The position numbers and the translations under genes were made by a program. A model generated the notes under the pieces. It worked only from the letters and a program-made list of their open reading frames with translations, had not been told where the DNA came from and ran no database searches. A stretch of 24,961 bases of DNA from Hyphomicrobiales bacterium (GTDB lineage Bacteria; Pseudomonadota; Alphaproteobacteria; Rhizobiales; JAUVMS01). The stretch is from assembly GCA_030600135.1 (NCBI GenBank), contig JAUVMS010000002.1:1-24961 (forward strand). Direction: 5' to 3'. Below are positions 17,628-24,961 of the stretch, in pieces. Numbering within the stretch: position 1 is the stretch's first letter; each line of letters starts with the position of its first letter.

Positions 17628-18500
17628 ATGTCCGGCGAGCCCACGGTTCTGTTTGAGGTTGATGGCCGCGTCGGTCGCGTGACATTGAACCGACCAGATG
17701 TTTTGAACGCCATCAACGACCAACTACCCCACGACCTGGCTGCGGCAATCCAGCAGGCCAATGACGACGACGCGGTGCACGTCATCGTCCTCGCCGGCAA
17801 TGGCAAGGCCTTTTGCGCCGGCTATGATTTGACATATTACGCCGAAGCGGCCTCGGGGGATGGAAACAATGTGACCCAGGAGATGCCCTGGGATCCCATG
17901 CAGGACTACCGCTTCATGAAACGCAACACCGAGCTTTTCATGGAGGTCTGGCGTTCCTACAAACCCGTGATCTGCAAGGTCCATGGCTACGCGCTCGCCG
18001 GCGGCAGCGACATTGCGCTTTGTTCCGACATTGTCGTCATGGCCGAAACCGCGCGCATCGGCTACATGCCGGCCCGCGTCTGGGGCTGCCCGACGACGGC
18101 AATGTGGGTCTATCGGCTCGGGCCGGAGCGGGCCAAGCGCATGCTGTTCACCGGAGATAAAATAACCGGCAGCGAAGCCAAGGACATCGGCCTCATCTAT
18201 GATGCCATGCCCGAGACCGAACTCGACGAAACTGTCGAGGGGTTGGCCGAACGCATCGCCGGCGTACCCAAGAACCAGCTGATGATGCAAAAGCTGATGA
18301 TCAATCAGGCGCTTGAAAACATGGGGCTCGCCAACACCCAAATGATCGCCACGCTTTTCGACGGCATCACCCGGCATTCCCGCGAAGGCATGAACTTCAA
18401 ACAGCGGGCCGAAGCGGTCGGCTGGAAGCAGGCCGTAAGGGAGCGCGACCTCGGCACCTATGACTGGACAGCCGACCGCCCCATCAACGCGCCGAAGTAG
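17628..18500 (+). CDS. Crotonase-family protein without the canonical Glu pair
   Basis: A 290-residue enoyl-CoA hydratase/isomerase-fold protein with AGGAGG eight bases before the ATG. The oxyanion-hole motifs are present: CAGYDL (63-68) and ALAGGSDIAL (122-131). The two glutamates that hold the water in classical hydratases map to Asp128 (GGSD) and Ala149 (GYMPARVWG). A simple enoyl-CoA hydratase reaction is therefore doubtful; isomerase, hydrolase or C-C bond chemistry is possible. It is the last gene of the plus-strand run and is convergent with terC. Confidence 0.87.
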   Translation: MSGEPTVLFEVDGRVGRVTLNRPDVLNAINDQLPHDLAAAIQQANDDDAVHVIVLAGNGKAFCAGYDLTYYAEAASGDGNNVTQEMPWDPMQDYRFMKRNTELFMEVWRSYKPVICKVHGYALAGGSDIALCSDIVVMAETARIGYMPARVWGCPTTAMWVYRLGPERAKRMLFTGDKITGSEAKDIGLIYDAMPETELDETVEGLAERIAGVPKNQLMMQKLMINQALENMGLANTQMIATLFDGITRHSREGMNFKQRAEAVGWKQAVRERDLGTYDWTADRPINAPK

Positions 18501-18556
18501 CCGAACGCACCAACGGTTTGCACCGATCCTTCGGCGTTACCTTGAAGTCCGCGCGT

Positions 18557-18574
18557 AGCACGCTCACGCGTGCT
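18557..18574. terminator. Hairpin between convergent crotonase and terC genes
   Basis: AGCACGC (18557-18563) and GCGTGCT (18568-18574) form a 7-bp GC-rich stem with a TCAC loop that contains the complement of the terC stop codon. There is no T-tract on either side, so a simple intrinsic terminator is uncertain. It sits where the two converging transcripts should end. Confidence 0.35.
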
Positions 18575-19361
18575 CGACATCCATTTCCCGCTGCCTTTGT
18601 GCCATGAGCTTTTTCTGATAGCGGTTCTGTACCAGGTCGATCGCCACCAGCACGACGATCACGAAGTAGAAGGTCGACTTGGCCATGGGCTCGACGGCAT
18701 AGCCGAAAAACTTGAGATGCCCCAGATGTCCGCCTTCTGAGAGCAGCATGATGCCGACGATGAACAGGATAAAAAGACCCAGCACCTCGTACATCCGGTT
18801 GCGCTTCAAGAACTCGGCCACATGATCGGCGAGCCAGATCATCATCAGGCCGGAACCGATAATAGCGATGGCCATGATAATGAAATTGTCGGTCAGCGCC
18901 ATGGCGCTCAGAATTGAATCGAATGAAAAGATCAAATTCATGACGACGATCCAGAAGATCGCGCCGGCCACCGTTCGTCGTGGTCCTGCCGCTTCATGCT
19001 CGAGGTCGTCGATCGAAAGCATGTGGACGATTTCCTTGAAGGCCGTATAGATGATGAACACACCGCCAACCAGCACAATGGCGGCGTGGATGTTGATCTT
19101 CCCCTCGGCGATGCCGGCGAAATCGAGCGTCAAAAACGGCTCCTGAAAATATCGGATCGCCGACATCAAGACGAACAGCAACACGATGCGCAAGACGATT
19201 GCCATGCCAATGCCCAGACGCCGCACGCGCGATTGCTGGTCCTCCTCGACGCGCTTCGACTCGATGGAGATGTAGAGCAGGTTGTCAAAACCGAGCACCG
19301 CCTGCAGCAAGATGAGCATGCAAAGCGTAAAGAGCGTTTCGAGCGTGAACAGGTCTGCCAT
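18564..19361 (-). CDS. TerC-family integral membrane protein
   Basis: A 265-residue polytopic membrane protein with about seven hydrophobic segments. The family signatures are clear: LQAVLGFDNLLYIS (19-32) and, in the second half, LIFSFDSILSAMAL, each supplying an acidic residue inside the membrane. GAAGGGA lies upstream of the ATG. TerC/Alx-type proteins export manganese or protect extracytoplasmic metalloproteins from metal stress, and were first linked to tellurite resistance. No yybP-ykoY (manganese) riboswitch core was visible upstream, and no other ter gene is near. Confidence 0.9.
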   Translation of the reverse strand: MADLFTLETLFTLCMLILLQAVLGFDNLLYISIESKRVEEDQQSRVRRLGIGMAIVLRIVLLFVLMSAIRYFQEPFLTLDFAGIAEGKINIHAAIVLVGGVFIIYTAFKEIVHMLSIDDLEHEAAGPRRTVAGAIFWIVVMNLIFSFDSILSAMALTDNFIIMAIAIIGSGLMMIWLADHVAEFLKRNRMYEVLGLFILFIVGIMLLSEGGHLGHLKFFGYAVEPMAKSTFYFVIVVLVAIDLVQNRYQKKLMAQRQREMDVEHA

Positions 19362-19699
19362 GGCGTCCCTTCCGGTCCGGTTATTCGGGCATGTTTGTGA
19401 ACTGATTGGCCGCGAAACTCAACCGCCCGTCTCACTCGTGGCACCGCTGTCGATTCCTGCCGCTCTTGGCAGTGCGGCCCTCCATCCTGGTGGCTTCATC
19501 GTAAGTCAACGGTCGTAGCTTTGGCCGGTCGTCAGGTCGCGTCCATATTTGAAAAGAGTCGCAGTAAATGCACCGGAAGGTCCAACACGTTTCTCCGACC
19601 AACAATGACTTGCCCGCATGACTTTCTGATTGCGTGTCACCCGCAACCTGCGCAAATAGGCGAATGGGTCGCCTGCTGGCGCAGCTTTGGGAGTGATGC
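19362..19699. other. Divergent intergenic region, terC / SDR
   Basis: No gene is supported in these 338 bases. The region should hold promoters for terC (-) and the SDR (+). I could not pick out a reliable -35/-10 pair. The right-hand end contains the nested inverted repeat listed at 19648-19684. Confidence 0.45.
19648..19684 (+). promoter_or_regulatory. Nested inverted repeat just upstream of an SDR gene
   Basis: CTGCGC (19648-19653) pairs with GCGCAG (19679-19684). Inside it AGGCGA (19658-19663) pairs with TCGCCT (19669-19674) around a five-base loop. The two stems are joined by a symmetric 4x4 internal loop (AAAT/GCTG). The element ends 15 bases before the SDR start codon, just ahead of its GGGAG ribosome site. 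It could be an operator or an RNA hairpin affecting translation. Confidence 0.45.
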
Positions 19700-20467
19700 A
19701 TGCCGGATCGTCTCGCTGGAAAGGCCGCAATTGTTACAGGCGGAGCATCAGGGTTCGGCGGTGGCATTGTCGATTGCTTTGCGCGCGAAGGCGCAAAGGT
19801 TGTCATTGCCGATATCAGCGAGGATGGCGGCAGCGAAAAGGCCACGGCAATCCAAGAACGCGGCGGTGAAGCCATGTTCGTGCGCTGCGACGTCACCGAT
19901 CCCGATCAGGTTCAGGCCACGGTCGACGCATGTGCCGCAGCCTATGGTGGTGTCGACGTGATGGTCGCCAACGCCGGCCTCGGCCAACGCCCCCAACCAC
20001 TCTTGGACATGGATGAGGCCGAGTACGATCGCCAGTTCGCGGTCAACGTCAAGGGCGTCTACTACTGCTGCCGCAGCGTGCTTCCAGTGTTTCGCCGCCT
20101 CGGTCGTGGCAACATCATTGTCACCGCTTCGGGCATTGCGCTTTTGCCGCGACCCAACCTGGTGGTCTACGGCGCCACGAAGGGGGCGGTCCTCAGTTTC
20201 ACCAAAGGCCTCGCCATCGAGCTCGCGCCCGAGGGTTTTCGCGTCAACGCGCTTTGTCCTGCAGCCGGCGACACACCCATGCTCACGGAATTCATGGGCG
20301 GCACGGCAAGTGAGGAGGCGCGCGAAAAGTTCGTGAGCGGATTGCCGCTCGGACGCCTCATCTCGCCGAGGGACATGGGCGAGGCGGCGGTCTTCCTTGC
20401 CTCCGATGACGAAGCTGGGACGATCACCGGCTGCGCGCTTCCGGTCGACAGCGGCCGCTGTATCTAG
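19700..20467 (+). CDS. SDR oxidoreductase
   Basis: A 255-residue classical SDR with GGGAG about nine bases before the ATG. It has TGGASGFG (13-20), Asp38 (ADIS, favouring NAD), ANAG (90-93), Ser144 and Y157/K161. The C-terminal segment TITGCALPVDSG replaces the more usual TGxxxxVDGG. The substrate is unknown. It shares the uncommon ASGFG glycine motif and the DISED stretch with the SDR at 15672. Only 12 bases separate its stop from the MttB-family gene, so the two are probably co-transcribed and may handle related substrates. Confidence 0.87.
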   Translation: MPDRLAGKAAIVTGGASGFGGGIVDCFAREGAKVVIADISEDGGSEKATAIQERGGEAMFVRCDVTDPDQVQATVDACAAAYGGVDVMVANAGLGQRPQPLLDMDEAEYDRQFAVNVKGVYYCCRSVLPVFRRLGRGNIIVTASGIALLPRPNLVVYGATKGAVLSFTKGLAIELAPEGFRVNALCPAAGDTPMLTEFMGGTASEEAREKFVSGLPLGRLISPRDMGEAAVFLASDDEAGTITGCALPVDSGRCI

Positions 20468-20479
20468 CAAGAATGCACG

Positions 20480-22075
20480 ATGCCAAAACCAGCAAAAACC
20501 GGGAGCCGGCAGGCAAAAGAACGCCCCACCAAAGGCAGTGCCCGGGCCGGTGGCCGCGCGGCCCGGCGAGAGGCACGCCTGAGGCCAGGCGACGATGCCC
20601 CTAACGCAGCCCCTCCCGGCCAAGTCGGTGGCCAATACCGGCCTTTGACGGATGCGGGATGCGCCAAAATCCACGACGCCGCATTGACGTTGCTCGATAC
20701 CATCGGCATCGGCGAGGTGCCGCCGATCGTGTTCGAATTGGCCAAGGCACGAGGTTGCCACCGCGATCGACATGGCCGCCTAACGTTTCCCCGTGCATTC
20801 GTTGAAGATGTGATCGACGGCGCGGCAAAGTCTTTCGTGTTGCATGGACAGGTCGCCGCTCATGATTTCGAGATCAAGAGCAAGCAGGTGCGCTACGGCA
20901 CTGGTGGTGCGGCTGTGCAAACCCTCGACCTCGACAAGGGGCGCTACCGCTCATCAACGCTGAACGATCTCTATGATTTCGCCCGTCTCGTCGATCGCCT
21001 GGATAACATCGTTTGGTTCACCCGCTGCTGCGTGGCAACCGACGTCGAGGATATCCTCGACTTCGATATCAATACCGCCTATGCCATCGCCGCTGGCACC
21101 ACCAAGCATGTCGGCACGAGCTTCACACTCGGCGAGCATGTCGCCCCGATCGTCGAAATGTTTGACGCTATATTGGGTGGTGACGGCGCATTCGCCAAAC
21201 GCCCCTTCTGCAAGGTCCACATCTCGCCGGTTGTCTCGCCCATGCGCTATGGCGAGGATGCCGTCAGTGTGGCCGAGGCGGCGGTGCGCCACAACATGCC
21301 GGTCAATTCGATCATCGCTGCACAATCCGGCGCCACGGCGCCAGCGCCGCTCGCAGGCATGCTCGCCCAGACCGTCGCCGAGACCTTGGCTGGCCTTATC
21401 ATGGTGAACCTCATCAAGCCCGGTCATCCGACGATATTTTCAAATTGGCCGTTCGTGATCGACCTCAGAACCGGCGCATTTTCAGGTGGCGGAGGCGAGA
21501 TAGCGGTCCTCAATGCGGCCGCTGCGCAAATGGGCAACTACTATGACTTGCCGAGCGGTGTCGCCGCTTCCATGGCGGATTCCAAGCTGGCCGATGCCCA
21601 GGCCGGCTTTGAGAAAGGCATCACGGCGCTCGCCACCGGCCTCGCCGGCGCCAACATGGTCTATGAGTCGGCTGGCATGATGGGCGCGTTGTTGGGCGCA
21701 TCGTTCGAATCGTTCGTCATCGACAACGAAATGCTGAGTTCGGTCCAGCGGGTCATTCGCGGCATCGAGGTGGACGACGACATGCTCGGCCTCGATGCCA
21801 TCGAGGCCGCGATCAGGGGGCCTGGGCACTTTCTGGGATCCGAGCAGACCCTTGCCGCCATGCAACGCGACTATGTCTACCCGAAACTGAGCGATCGTGA
21901 ATCGCCCACGACCTGGCAAGAGCAAGGTGCGCGCGACATGCGCGAACGCGCACGCGACACCGCTCGCGAAATATTGGCCGAGCACTTTCCAGACCATCTG
22001 AGCGAGGCGGTTGACAAAAAGATCCGCTCTCGTTTTAACATCTTGCTTCCACGCCACCGAATGCGTCGTAACTGA
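20480..22075 (+). CDS. MttB-family methyltransferase homologue
   Basis: A 531-residue member of the trimethylamine methyltransferase (MttB/COG5598) superfamily. It starts with an unusual basic, low-complexity extension of about 45 residues. The body follows with LTDAGCAKIHDAALTLLDTIGI, YGTGGAAVQTLD, TAYAIAAGTTKHVGTSF, and a long C-terminal alpha/beta region (SPVVSPMRYGEDAV, GSEQTLAAMQRDYVYPKLSDR). The frame has no internal amber codon, so it is a non-pyrrolysine member. Characterised members demethylate betaines and transfer the methyl group to a corrinoid protein. No corrinoid protein or activation enzyme is encoded in the window. The start has no strong ribosome site; a later start would shorten the basic tail. 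Substrate and acceptor are unknown. Confidence 0.87.
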   Translation: MPKPAKTGSRQAKERPTKGSARAGGRAARREARLRPGDDAPNAAPPGQVGGQYRPLTDAGCAKIHDAALTLLDTIGIGEVPPIVFELAKARGCHRDRHGRLTFPRAFVEDVIDGAAKSFVLHGQVAAHDFEIKSKQVRYGTGGAAVQTLDLDKGRYRSSTLNDLYDFARLVDRLDNIVWFTRCCVATDVEDILDFDINTAYAIAAGTTKHVGTSFTLGEHVAPIVEMFDAILGGDGAFAKRPFCKVHISPVVSPMRYGEDAVSVAEAAVRHNMPVNSIIAAQSGATAPAPLAGMLAQTVAETLAGLIMVNLIKPGHPTIFSNWPFVIDLRTGAFSGGGGEIAVLNAAAAQMGNYYDLPSGVAASMADSKLADAQAGFEKGITALATGLAGANMVYESAGMMGALLGASFESFVIDNEMLSSVQRVIRGIEVDDDMLGLDAIEAAIRGPGHFLGSEQTLAAMQRDYVYPKLSDRESPTTWQEQGARDMRERARDTAREILAEHFPDHLSEAVDKKIRSRFNILLPRHRMRRN

Positions 22076-22093
22076 TCTCCAGCGCACGTTCCC

Positions 22094-22169
22094 GCTTGGA
22101 TCCTGCGTGTGCCGGCAAAGCTCATTTGGCAATTGATCCAAGCAATCCGTGTGCCAAAGGAGGTTTTTT
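22094..22169 (+). promoter_or_regulatory. Structured leader before DUF2182, possible pseudoknot
   Basis: GCTTGGATC (22094-22102) and GATCCAAGC (22135-22143) make a perfect 9-bp stem with a 32-base loop. Within the loop, TTTGGCA (22125-22131) is complementary to TGCCAAA (22152-22158), which abuts the AGGAGG at 22158-22163. Both pairings together give a pseudoknot that would mask the ribosome site. Alternatively the second pairing is a hairpin followed five bases later by six T's, like an attenuator. TGCCGGCA (22110-22117) is a further palindrome in the loop. Confidence 0.45.
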
Positions 22170-22211
22170 CGGTTAGGCTTGAGGCTCCACGCCATCAACG
22201 ATCCTTTGCAG

Positions 22212-23030
22212 ATGTACCGCGCGTTTTCGACTTGGCCCCTGTTCTTTGCCGCCATTCTCACCGCCTGGGTGGGCTTGTTCGCCATGGCGTTGGACATGGC
22301 GGCGTCGGGCGCGGCGGCGGAGCTCGGGCCAGGCATGGGCTGGACCAATTGGCTGGCCTTGACGCTGGCTGGCCAGTATCGGGCGCTGTGCTTGACGCTA
22401 TCGGCGGCTGACCCGTCACGCACCGGCTTGGCCATCATCTTCGCCATGTGGGCGCTGATGTCGATCGCCATGATGGCGCCGACCGCCGTCCCGTTGCTGA
22501 AGACCTACCGCGACTTCACCTTGGCCAACGCCAAGCAGGCGCCAACGCAGGGGTTTTGGACCATGCTGGCGGGTTACCTGTTGGTCTGGATAGCCTTCGC
22601 GGCGGTCGCGACCGTCGGGCAAGACACATTGGTGCACGCCGCTCTGCTCTCAACCCACGGCTTGAGCCAATCGGCACTTTTGAGCGCCGCGTTGCTGCTC
22701 GCCGCCGGGCTCTACCAATTCACACCGCTCAAGAACGCCTGTCTCACGGCCTGCCGTACACCCATGGCCTATTTCATGTCAAATTGGCAGAGCGGGCCGG
22801 GTGGTGCCTTCAAGATGGGGCTGCATCACGGCGCCGTCTGCGTCGGCTGTTGTTGGGCCCTCATGCTGCTCGCCTTTGTCGGTGGCACCATGAACCTCGT
22901 ATGGATGGGCCTTGCCATGACGCTCATGATCATCGAAAAGCTGTCGTTCGGCCGCTATGTCACGCACCCAATTGGCGCTATGCTTGTCGCCACCTCGGGA
23001 GCGATTGCCGCTCAGTCTCTCATCGCTTAA
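22212..23030 (+). CDS. DUF2182 metal-binding-like membrane protein
   Basis: A 272-residue polytopic membrane protein of the DUF2182 family. Signatures: MMAPTAVPLL (87-96), YQFTPLKNACLTACRTP (168-184) with Cys177 and Cys181, GLHHGAVCVGCCWALM (203-218) with His205, His206, Cys210, Cys213 and Cys214, then GGTMNLVWM. The clustered Cys and His near membrane segments fit the usual guess that the family binds a metal. The start is uncertain: ATG 22212 gives ten residues before the first membrane segment but has no good ribosome site. A strong AGGAGG at 22158-22163 is 15 bases from an in-frame TTG at 22179, and a GTG at 22149 is also in frame. The DUF1326 gene follows after 21 bases, and the two are probably one transcript. 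Confidence 0.85.
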   Translation: MYRAFSTWPLFFAAILTAWVGLFAMALDMAASGAAAELGPGMGWTNWLALTLAGQYRALCLTLSAADPSRTGLAIIFAMWALMSIAMMAPTAVPLLKTYRDFTLANAKQAPTQGFWTMLAGYLLVWIAFAAVATVGQDTLVHAALLSTHGLSQSALLSAALLLAAGLYQFTPLKNACLTACRTPMAYFMSNWQSGPGGAFKMGLHHGAVCVGCCWALMLLAFVGGTMNLVWMGLAMTLMIIEKLSFGRYVTHPIGAMLVATSGAIAAQSLIA

Positions 23031-23051
23031 TGATCACGACAGGGGTAATTC

Positions 23052-23660
23052 ATGGAAAAGTGGCACATCAACGGGGAGCTGATCCTCAACTGCAACTGTA
23101 CGGTTTTTTGTCCATGCGTTGTTTCCCTGGGGCTGCATCCACCGACTGAGGGCTTTTGCCAAGCTTGGGCCGGAGTCCGCATCGATGAAGGCAAATCGGG
23201 ACGCACCAATCTGTCCGGACTGAATGTCGCCTTGCTGCTCGACATTCCCGGATCCATGTCACGTGGAAACTGGACCGTTGCCGCCTACATCGACGAGCGC
23301 GCAACGGATACCGCTTTTCGCAAGTTGACGGACATTTTTTCCGGCAAGGCACGCGGCACCACTGGTTTATTTTCCATCTTGGTCGGTAACTTTCTCGGTG
23401 CCGAGCGAGCGGCCGTCAGTTATGAAACGGACGGAGAGCGGCGCCAACTGACTGTTCCCAAAAAAATCATCGGCGAGGTCGAGCCCATTCGCGGCAAGAA
23501 GGCGGGCGAACACGTCGTTGTCTCCAATACCGAATACTGGATGGGGCCCAACATCACCATTGCCCAAGCGACGAAATCACGGGTTCGAGCATTTGGGCGC
23601 GTGTGGGATTTTGTCGGGCGCAGTGCCGAAATCTGCCCAATCTCATGGGCCGGGCCGTGA
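23052..23660 (+). CDS. DUF1326 protein with CxCxxxCxC motif
   Basis: A 202-residue protein of the DUF1326 family, with AGGGG ahead of the ATG. Near the N-terminus it has C14-N-C16-TVF-C20-P-C22 and a fifth cysteine (C36), a compact arrangement that could bind a soft metal or a cluster. The remainder is a soluble alpha/beta region (RGTTGLFSILVGNF, YWMGPNITIAQATKSRV). No signal peptide is seen, so it should be cytoplasmic. DUF1326 and DUF2182 genes are, in my recollection, often neighbours; their joint function is not established. A metal delivery or sensing partnership is inference. Confidence 0.87.
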   Translation: MEKWHINGELILNCNCTVFCPCVVSLGLHPPTEGFCQAWAGVRIDEGKSGRTNLSGLNVALLLDIPGSMSRGNWTVAAYIDERATDTAFRKLTDIFSGKARGTTGLFSILVGNFLGAERAAVSYETDGERRQLTVPKKIIGEVEPIRGKKAGEHVVVSNTEYWMGPNITIAQATKSRVRAFGRVWDFVGRSAEICPISWAGP

Positions 23661-23739
23661 TAGATTCACACCTAGCCCGCAATCTTCGCCACCGCGCATT
23701 GGCATAGCCCAACAACGACCGAACGATATTGAGGTCTTC

Positions 23740-24732
23740 ATGTTCAAAGCACTAATCGTAGACAAGGACGCCGACGGAAACATCACGCAGTCCATCGAGG
23801 AGATCGACGAGGCCCGTTTGCCCGAGGACGGCAATGTCACGGTCGCCGTGGAATATTCCACACTCAATTACAAGGATGGGCTTTGCGTAAACGGGCTGGG
23901 AGGCCTCGTTCGTAATTTCCCCCACGTCCCAGGCATTGATTTCGCGGGCACTGTCGAAGCCAGCGGCGATGACCGCTACAAGCCCGGCGACAAGGTCGTG
24001 CTGACAGGCTGGCGCGTTGGCGAAGTCTGGTGGGGCGGCTATGCCCAGAAGGCCAGGGTGAAAGCCGATTGGCTGGTGCCCTTGCCCGAGGGCCTATCGA
24101 CAAAGCAGGCCATGGCTGTCGGCACCGCGGGATTTACCTCCATGCTCGCAATCCTGGCGCTCGAGGATCACGGGCTCAAACCTGGCCGAGGCGACGTGCT
24201 CGTAACCGGAGCCGCCGGTGGCGTCGGCTCGGTGGCCACCGCAATCTTGGGTAAGCTTGGATATGAGGTCGCGGCCGTCACCGGTCGACCCGAGACGGCG
24301 GACTACCTCAAGGATTTGGGCGCTACGACCATTGTCCCGCGCGAAGAGCTTAGTGAGGCGCCGAGCCGCCCGCTCGATAAGGAGCGCTGGGCCGGCTGTG
24401 TCGATGCTGTTGGTGGTGCCATGCTGTCGCACGTCTTGACTCAAATGAAGTATGGCGCATCGGTTGCCGCGGTTGGCCTAGCAGGCGGCAACAAGCTCGA
24501 AACCACAGTACTTCCGTTTCTTTTGCGCGGCGTGAACCTGCTCGGCATCGACTCGGTCATGCGGCCCTTTGACGATCGCGCCAAGGCCTGGGCGCGGCTT
24601 GCAGGCGATCTGCCCTTGGATAAGCTCGAGGCGATGGTCGCAACGGCCGCGCTGGAGGAGTTGCCAAAACTCGGTAAGGCCATCTTGAAGGGGCAGGTGA
24701 AGGGCCGCGTCGTCGTTGACATGAATGCGTGA
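23740..24732 (+). CDS. acuI: Acrylyl-CoA reductase (AcuI/YhdH type)
   Basis: A 330-residue zinc-independent medium-chain reductase. The ATG at 23740 is chosen because the fold starts there (MFKALIVDKDADG); an open extension runs back into the DUF1326 gene. Recognisable blocks are STLNYKDGL (40-48), PGIDFAGTVE (64-73), VGTAGFTSMLAI (127-138), the NADPH motif VTGAAGGVGSVA (155-166) with TGRPE (181-185), and the C-terminal KGRVVVDMN-type ending. AcuI reduces acryloyl-CoA to propionyl-CoA, in DMSP or 3-hydroxypropionate metabolism and as acrylate detoxification. It lies far from the ligase at 4932 and need not belong to the same pathway. Confidence 0.9.
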   Translation: MFKALIVDKDADGNITQSIEEIDEARLPEDGNVTVAVEYSTLNYKDGLCVNGLGGLVRNFPHVPGIDFAGTVEASGDDRYKPGDKVVLTGWRVGEVWWGGYAQKARVKADWLVPLPEGLSTKQAMAVGTAGFTSMLAILALEDHGLKPGRGDVLVTGAAGGVGSVATAILGKLGYEVAAVTGRPETADYLKDLGATTIVPREELSEAPSRPLDKERWAGCVDAVGGAMLSHVLTQMKYGASVAAVGLAGGNKLETTVLPFLLRGVNLLGIDSVMRPFDDRAKAWARLAGDLPLDKLEAMVATAALEELPKLGKAILKGQVKGRVVVDMNA

Positions 24733-24961
24733 GGGTTGACGCTGGCCCGTTAAGGTTGTGCGCCCGTCATGCGACGCGCCTATTGAACGATAGGAGTGGA
24801 GCGAGAAGTCGGTTGGTGCGCGCCGCCTTTCTTGATTTCTGAAGCAACGCTGCGCTGACAAGGCGTCCCGCCCATCACCTAACTGGCACCGACCACTGCG
24901 GTATCGGACCAGGTCATCTCGATCAACCTGGATACTCCCGAGATTTCCCAACAATTCTCGA
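24733..24961. other. Trailing region, nothing recognised
   Basis: I see no supported gene, promoter or terminator here beyond a weak inverted repeat CCTAT/ATAGG (24779-24794). A minus-strand frame is open from the window edge back into acuI but has no recognisable protein character. Confidence 0.4.

Noticed and set aside
18564..19361. Tellurite resistance operon around terC
   Set aside because: No other ter gene is nearby; TerC alone fits a manganese or metal homeostasis role better.
19362..19530. yybP-ykoY manganese riboswitch upstream of terC
   Set aside because: I looked for the conserved GGGGAGTA-type core on the minus strand and did not find it.
19748..20773. Minus-strand open frame across the SDR and the start of the MttB gene
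   Set aside because: It crosses two real genes and has no protein character of its own. The same holds for the minus-strand frame at 21482-22471.
20480..22075. Pyrrolysine-containing MttB
   Set aside because: The reading frame contains no internal TAG, and no pyrrolysine genes are in the window.
24478..24954. Minus-strand open frame running in from the right edge
   Set aside because: It overlaps most of the acuI C-terminus, and no family motif is visible. It could be tested with sequence beyond the window.

Overview
The window reads as the chromosome of an aerobic, moderately GC-rich alphaproteobacterium. I base this on the protein families, the dense coding with ATGA overlaps, and the mix of an outer-membrane barrel protein, acyl-CoA catabolism genes and a non-pyrrolysine MttB homologue. 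I cannot name the genus. No rRNA, tRNA, CRISPR array, insertion sequence or phage gene was recognised.

Layout. Bases 1-3581 hold a small secreted basic protein (+) and, convergent with it, a large outer-membrane beta-barrel protein (-). A serine hydrolase of the class C beta-lactamase/esterase fold (-) follows. It is divergent from a long plus-strand run of acyl-CoA metabolism genes from 4932 to 18500. A perfect 14-bp palindrome lies in the divergent promoter region between them. Genes in the run: a DmdB-type acyl-CoA ligase, a two-gene acyl-CoA dehydrogenase pair, an RhlG-like SDR, a MaoC hydratase, an MFE-2-like (3R)-hydroxyacyl-CoA dehydrogenase, a thiolase, an ACAD10/11-like acyl-CoA dehydrogenase, a histidine-phosphatase-fold protein, an ACAD10/11-like kinase (APH fold), a further SDR, an NPD-family flavoprotein and a crotonase.

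Together these could activate a carboxylic acid, desaturate it, hydrate it with R stereochemistry, oxidise it and cleave it thiolytically. The kinase plus ACAD11-like dehydrogenase look like the separated halves of animal ACAD10/ACAD11 and resemble the kinase and dehydrogenase of the Pseudomonas lva (levulinate) operon. That suggests phosphorylation of a 4-hydroxyacyl-CoA and removal of the phosphate to re-enter beta-oxidation. The substrate is not determined by the sequence.

After the run come TerC (-), another SDR (+), an MttB-family methyltransferase homologue without a visible corrinoid partner, a DUF2182 membrane protein and a DUF1326 protein that form a Cys-rich pair, and an AcuI-type acrylyl-CoA reductase. 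Two leader regions carry striking potential RNA structure: 19648-19684 before the SDR, and 22094-22163 before DUF2182. The best candidates for something under-described are the split ACAD10-like module with its altered phosphatase, the DUF2182/DUF1326 pair with its structured leader, and the orphan MttB homologue.
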